Under the pieces are notes generated by a model. That model ran no database searches. It saw nothing but the letters and a program-made list of their open reading frames with translations, and had not been told where the DNA came from. From Aquimarina acroporae (GTDB lineage: Bacteria; Bacteroidota; Bacteroidia; Flavobacteriales; Flavobacteriaceae), in NCBI RefSeq assembly GCF_023195925.1, contig NZ_JALPRE010000011.1, positions 186,001 to 250,000 on the forward strand: 64,000 nucleotides of DNA, read 5' to 3'. The position numbers were made by a program, and so were the translations under genes. Positions 61,561-64,000 of the stretch are shown here, piece by piece (position 1 is the stretch's first letter; every line of letters starts with the position of its first letter).

Positions 61561-62309
61561 AAACAGCTTTAATTACCGGAGCAACCAGCGGAATAGGAAA
61601 ATCTACTGCCATAGCCTTAGCAAAACACAATATCAACTTAATTATTTGTGGCCGAAGAACAGAACGTCTACAAGAATTACAAAAAGAGTTAAGCAATACC
61701 GTAAAAGTGTATACACTAAGTTTTGATGTACGCAATAAAGAAGAGGTGTTTGAAAAAATTGAAAGCCTCCCAGAGGAATTCCAACAAATAGACATCTTGG
61801 TTAACAATGCAGGAAATGCCCATGGGCTTGATCCTATTCAAACTGGAAGTATCGAAGATTGGGATGCTATGATTGATATTAATGTAAAAGGATTACTCTA
61901 TGTTTCTAAAGCTGTAATGCCAAAAATGATTGCTCAAAAGTCTGGGCATATTATTAACATCGGGTCTATAGCAGGAAAAGAAGTATACCCCAACGGAAAC
62001 GTATACTGCGCGAGCAAGCATGCTGTAGACGCTATTAACAAAGGGATGCAAATCGATCTAAACCAACATGGCATTAAGGTAGGGGCAATTCATCCCGGGT
62101 TGGTCGAGACTGAGTTTAGCAATGTACGATTTAAAGGAGACGATAAACGTGCAGATGGTGTTTATAAAGGCTTCGATCCTTTAACCCCAGAAGATATAGC
62201 AGACCTTGTCTCTTTTGTAGTTACAAGACCATACCATGTAAATATCGCAGATCTTGTTGTTTTTCCTACTGCCCAAGCGAGTAGCACTATCATTAAGAAA
62301 AGTTTATAA
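61557..62309 (+). CDS. Short-chain dehydrogenase/reductase (YdfG-like)
   Basis: A 250-residue SDR. Cofactor motif TGATSGIGKS at about 8-17, 'NNAGNAHG' at about 87-94, catalytic Ser in 'INIGSIAGKE', and YxxxK as 'VYCASKHAV' are all present. 'CGRRTERLQEL' after the second strand fits NADPH preference. Close to the YdfG group, which reduces 3-hydroxy acids such as serine/allo-threonine; substrate not certain. ATG at 61557. Confidence 0.9.
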   Translation: MKTALITGATSGIGKSTAIALAKHNINLIICGRRTERLQELQKELSNTVKVYTLSFDVRNKEEVFEKIESLPEEFQQIDILVNNAGNAHGLDPIQTGSIEDWDAMIDINVKGLLYVSKAVMPKMIAQKSGHIINIGSIAGKEVYPNGNVYCASKHAVDAINKGMQIDLNQHGIKVGAIHPGLVETEFSNVRFKGDDKRADGVYKGFDPLTPEDIADLVSFVVTRPYHVNIADLVVFPTAQASSTIIKKSL

Positions 62310-62394
62310 TTTCTTTATTCTCATTGCATTGCCGACCCAATAAAAATAGCTAAGTTTATATGGGGAAAAATGTCGATTGCAATTTGTAAAAGGA

Positions 62395-63531
62395 ATGATC
62401 AATAAACGCCTCCTTATTAAAAACCTACTTGCCCATAATGACGAAAACAGTTTTTATGACAAGAAGCGTAAGCTCAATATCGGAGAGAAAGAAGGCAAGG
62501 CGAAGTTCCTAAAACATATATGTGCTCTTGCTAATTCTAACCCTAAGAACAACTCCTATATTGTTATTGGAGTTGAAGATGAGGACAATCAAATCGTTGG
62601 AGTAGATTTCTTTGATGATAGTAAGATTCAAAATCTGGTAAATGCCTATCTGGATAATCCCCCTTTGGTGGCCTACGAAAATATCCCATTTCCGCATTTA
62701 CCTGGTGATAAAGTGGTGGGGCTGGTATCTATTCGACCGCAATCTGATAAAATCTGTTCCCTTAGAAAAAATATTTGGAAATATTATGGTGGCACGGTTT
62801 TCTTTAGAGAAGGAAGCATAAGCATGCCCAAGGTTTTTGATATTGAAATCAAAGACATCAATTCTGAAATAGTAAGCGCTATCGAAAGTCATGCGCAAAA
62901 CAATATCGAACTTACTTTAGATGGTGTTTTTGATTTTATGAACTCAAGAAAAGATTACAACCCCAACTATAAAGTATTTAAGGAGTACTTTGTGATGTGC
63001 TGGGCGGGAAAAGAAAAACGTCAAAACGGGGAAACCTATTATTCAAGGGTAGATATTGCATTAATAAATGAACAGGTGAAATTGTTTTATTCTGAGTTAG
63101 ACGAGGTCAGTATTTCCTTTACTGACGAGCAGTTTAAAATTGTAGAGTATGTACAACTTGGCCTTCAGGACACCTATAGATATTATCCTCTCGAAGAAGT
63201 CGTCATTAAATTTAGAGACAATGCAAGTTATGATATAGAAAGCAAGTTACTATTTGAACCTCCTCAATTCGACAGAAAAACATTATATCACTTATACAAC
63301 AGCAACAATGCATTGGTAGAAAAGCTGAAAAACAAAATTCCTTTGACTAAAAATGAAGAAAATGATATAATTAACCTTCCTGCAACATATCTTCTGTGTT
63401 ATTTTAACGATTTTAGCGAAGCAAAAGAAAAACTTGAAGAAGCAAAACCATATCTGAAAAGCTATAACGGTAATGTATACTCTCTTTACAAGGAAAGTAT
63501 TAGGGTCCTTAGAAAAGTACGATATAGTTAA
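62395..63531 (+). CDS. AlbA/Schlafen-type putative ATP-binding protein
   Basis: About 378 residues from ATG at 62395 (MINKRLL); the frame's earlier start is TTG at 62377. Residues about 10-130 look like an AlbA_2/Schlafen nucleotide-binding domain: 'EKEGKAKFLKHICALANSNPKNNSYIVIGVEDEDNQIVGVDFFDD' followed by 'NLVNAYLDNPPLVAYENI' and 'GLVSIRP'. The C-terminal half is a helical and beta mixture with no domain I know. Function unknown; the family includes RNA-processing and stress proteins. A phosphatase gene follows after 15 bp. Confidence 0.65.
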   Translation: MINKRLLIKNLLAHNDENSFYDKKRKLNIGEKEGKAKFLKHICALANSNPKNNSYIVIGVEDEDNQIVGVDFFDDSKIQNLVNAYLDNPPLVAYENIPFPHLPGDKVVGLVSIRPQSDKICSLRKNIWKYYGGTVFFREGSISMPKVFDIEIKDINSEIVSAIESHAQNNIELTLDGVFDFMNSRKDYNPNYKVFKEYFVMCWAGKEKRQNGETYYSRVDIALINEQVKLFYSELDEVSISFTDEQFKIVEYVQLGLQDTYRYYPLEEVVIKFRDNASYDIESKLLFEPPQFDRKTLYHLYNSNNALVEKLKNKIPLTKNEENDIINLPATYLLCYFNDFSEAKEKLEEAKPYLKSYNGNVYSLYKESIRVLRKVRYS

Positions 63532-63546
63532 ATATTTAAAACTAGA

Positions 63547-64000
63547 ATGAGTAGAACTTTAGTAATTGGTGATATCCACGGTGGTCTAAAAGCCTTGAAA
63601 CAACTAATACAAATAGCAAAAATCACCCCAGAAGATCTCTTAATATTTTTAGGTGATTATGTAGACGGATGGAGCCAAAGTGCAGAGTTAATTGCATTCC
63701 TTATCGAACTTAAAGAAACACATCAATGCATCTTCATAAGAGGTAATCACGATGAACTGTGTTATACCTGGCTTACTCAAAAAACATATAACGTTGACTG
63801 GATTAAACATGGTGGGCAAGCTACTATGAATTCTTATGCAAAAGTAACCGCAGATGAACTACAAGCTCATCTTTCTTTTTTCGAAAATCTCATTAATTAT
63901 CATATCGATAACCAAAATCGAATCTTTTTGCACGCAGGATTTACCAATCTTAATGGACCTCATAGAGAATACTTCAGTAAATTGTTTTATTGGGACAGAA
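63547..64000 (+). CDS. PPP-family metallophosphatase (partial)
   Basis: The gene runs off the right edge after 151 codons. The three metal-binding signatures of phosphoprotein phosphatase-type enzymes are present: GDIHG (residues 8-12), GDYVDG (about 36-41) and RGNHDE (about 66-71), followed by 'HAGF'. Family members include bis(5'-nucleosyl) tetraphosphatase and Ser/Thr phosphatases, which use two metal ions. The usual GDxVDRG has Gly-Trp where Arg-Gly is common. Probably cotranscribed with the gene before it. Confidence 0.88.
   Translation, partial: MSRTLVIGDIHGGLKALKQLIQIAKITPEDLLIFLGDYVDGWSQSAELIAFLIELKETHQCIFIRGNHDELCYTWLTQKTYNVDWIKHGGQATMNSYAKVTADELQAHLSFFENLINYHIDNQNRIFLHAGFTNLNGPHREYFSKLFYWDR

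Noticed and set aside
1..64000. CRISPR arrays, insertion sequences or prophage
   Set aside because: No spaced direct repeats of CRISPR type, no transposase, integrase or phage structural genes were seen; gene content looks chromosomal throughout.

Overview
The window is a stretch of AT-rich bacterial chromosome that reads as a Flavobacteriaceae genome. The evidence is a GldH-type gliding lipoprotein, a Bat (Bacteroides aerotolerance) operon, Bacteroidetes-type promoters (TTG or TTTG, about 16-17 bp, TAnnTTTG), FecI/FecR/TonB-receptor regulation with an STN domain, a DUF6261 protein, many SPII lipoproteins and weak Shine-Dalgarno signals. A marine genus close to Aquimarina is plausible, but that is inference. 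I see no rRNA, tRNA, insertion sequence, prophage or CRISPR array. Gene density is high and the gene content looks chromosomal throughout.

Layout. 1-5.7 kb: end of a sugar-dehydrogenase-like lipoprotein, a membrane-anchored AraC regulator, a large Asp-box propeller exoprotein, HemJ and a GNAT enzyme. 5.8-12.6 kb: yicC-gmk-nadD, then a membrane protein, a crotonase, an orphan NtrY-like histidine kinase and a double ABC ATPase. 13.1-20.9 kb, all minus strand: trhO, ricT, gldH, a class A PBP, and CoA-transferase subunits A and B separated by a 1-Cys peroxiredoxin and a small zinc-ribbon membrane protein. 21.4-27.4 kb: recA; a lipoprotein, sigma factor and membrane/beta-barrel operon; plsC and trpS. 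27.5-34.3 kb: DUF6261 protein, two lipocalin-like lipoproteins, a BlaI/M56 pair, pheS, an HxlR regulator with a DUF1330-like protein. 34.4-42.2 kb: transglutaminase-7TM protein, ATP-grasp ligase and an outer-membrane barrel, divergent from a FecI-FecR-TonB receptor operon. 42.3-46.1 kb: two paralogous TolB-like propellers, an AraC regulator and a toxin-antitoxin pair. 46.2-51.5 kb: CvpA, then SulP-carbonic anhydrase-SulP. 51.6-61.3 kb: a complete MoxR/Bat operon on the minus strand, with a flavodoxin-fold reductase inserted between batA and batB. 61.6-64 kb: an SDR, an AlbA/Schlafen-type protein and the start of a PPP-family phosphatase.

How genes work together. Clear functional groups are the SulP/carbonic anhydrase block (probable bicarbonate uptake), the Bat operon (a MoxR AAA+ ATPase with vWA membrane proteins), the BlaI/M56 signalling pair, two ECF sigma modules and the transglutaminase/ATP-grasp/barrel set. 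The best candidates for undescribed biology are: (1) a 28-codon ORF with its own structured 3' end and terminator, alone between the divergent recA and trhO genes; (2) three back-to-back 20-bp dyad repeats directly in front of the HxlR gene, with a second 20-bp-phased dyad set in front of a lipocalin-like lipoprotein; (3) the transglutaminase-7TM protein, whose Cys-His-Asp triad is intact although its relatives are usually called inactive; (4) a sigma-factor partner that joins an inner-membrane anti-sigma-like N-terminus to an outer-membrane-like barrel. Start codons were chosen by eye. All family assignments come from reading motifs, not from searches.
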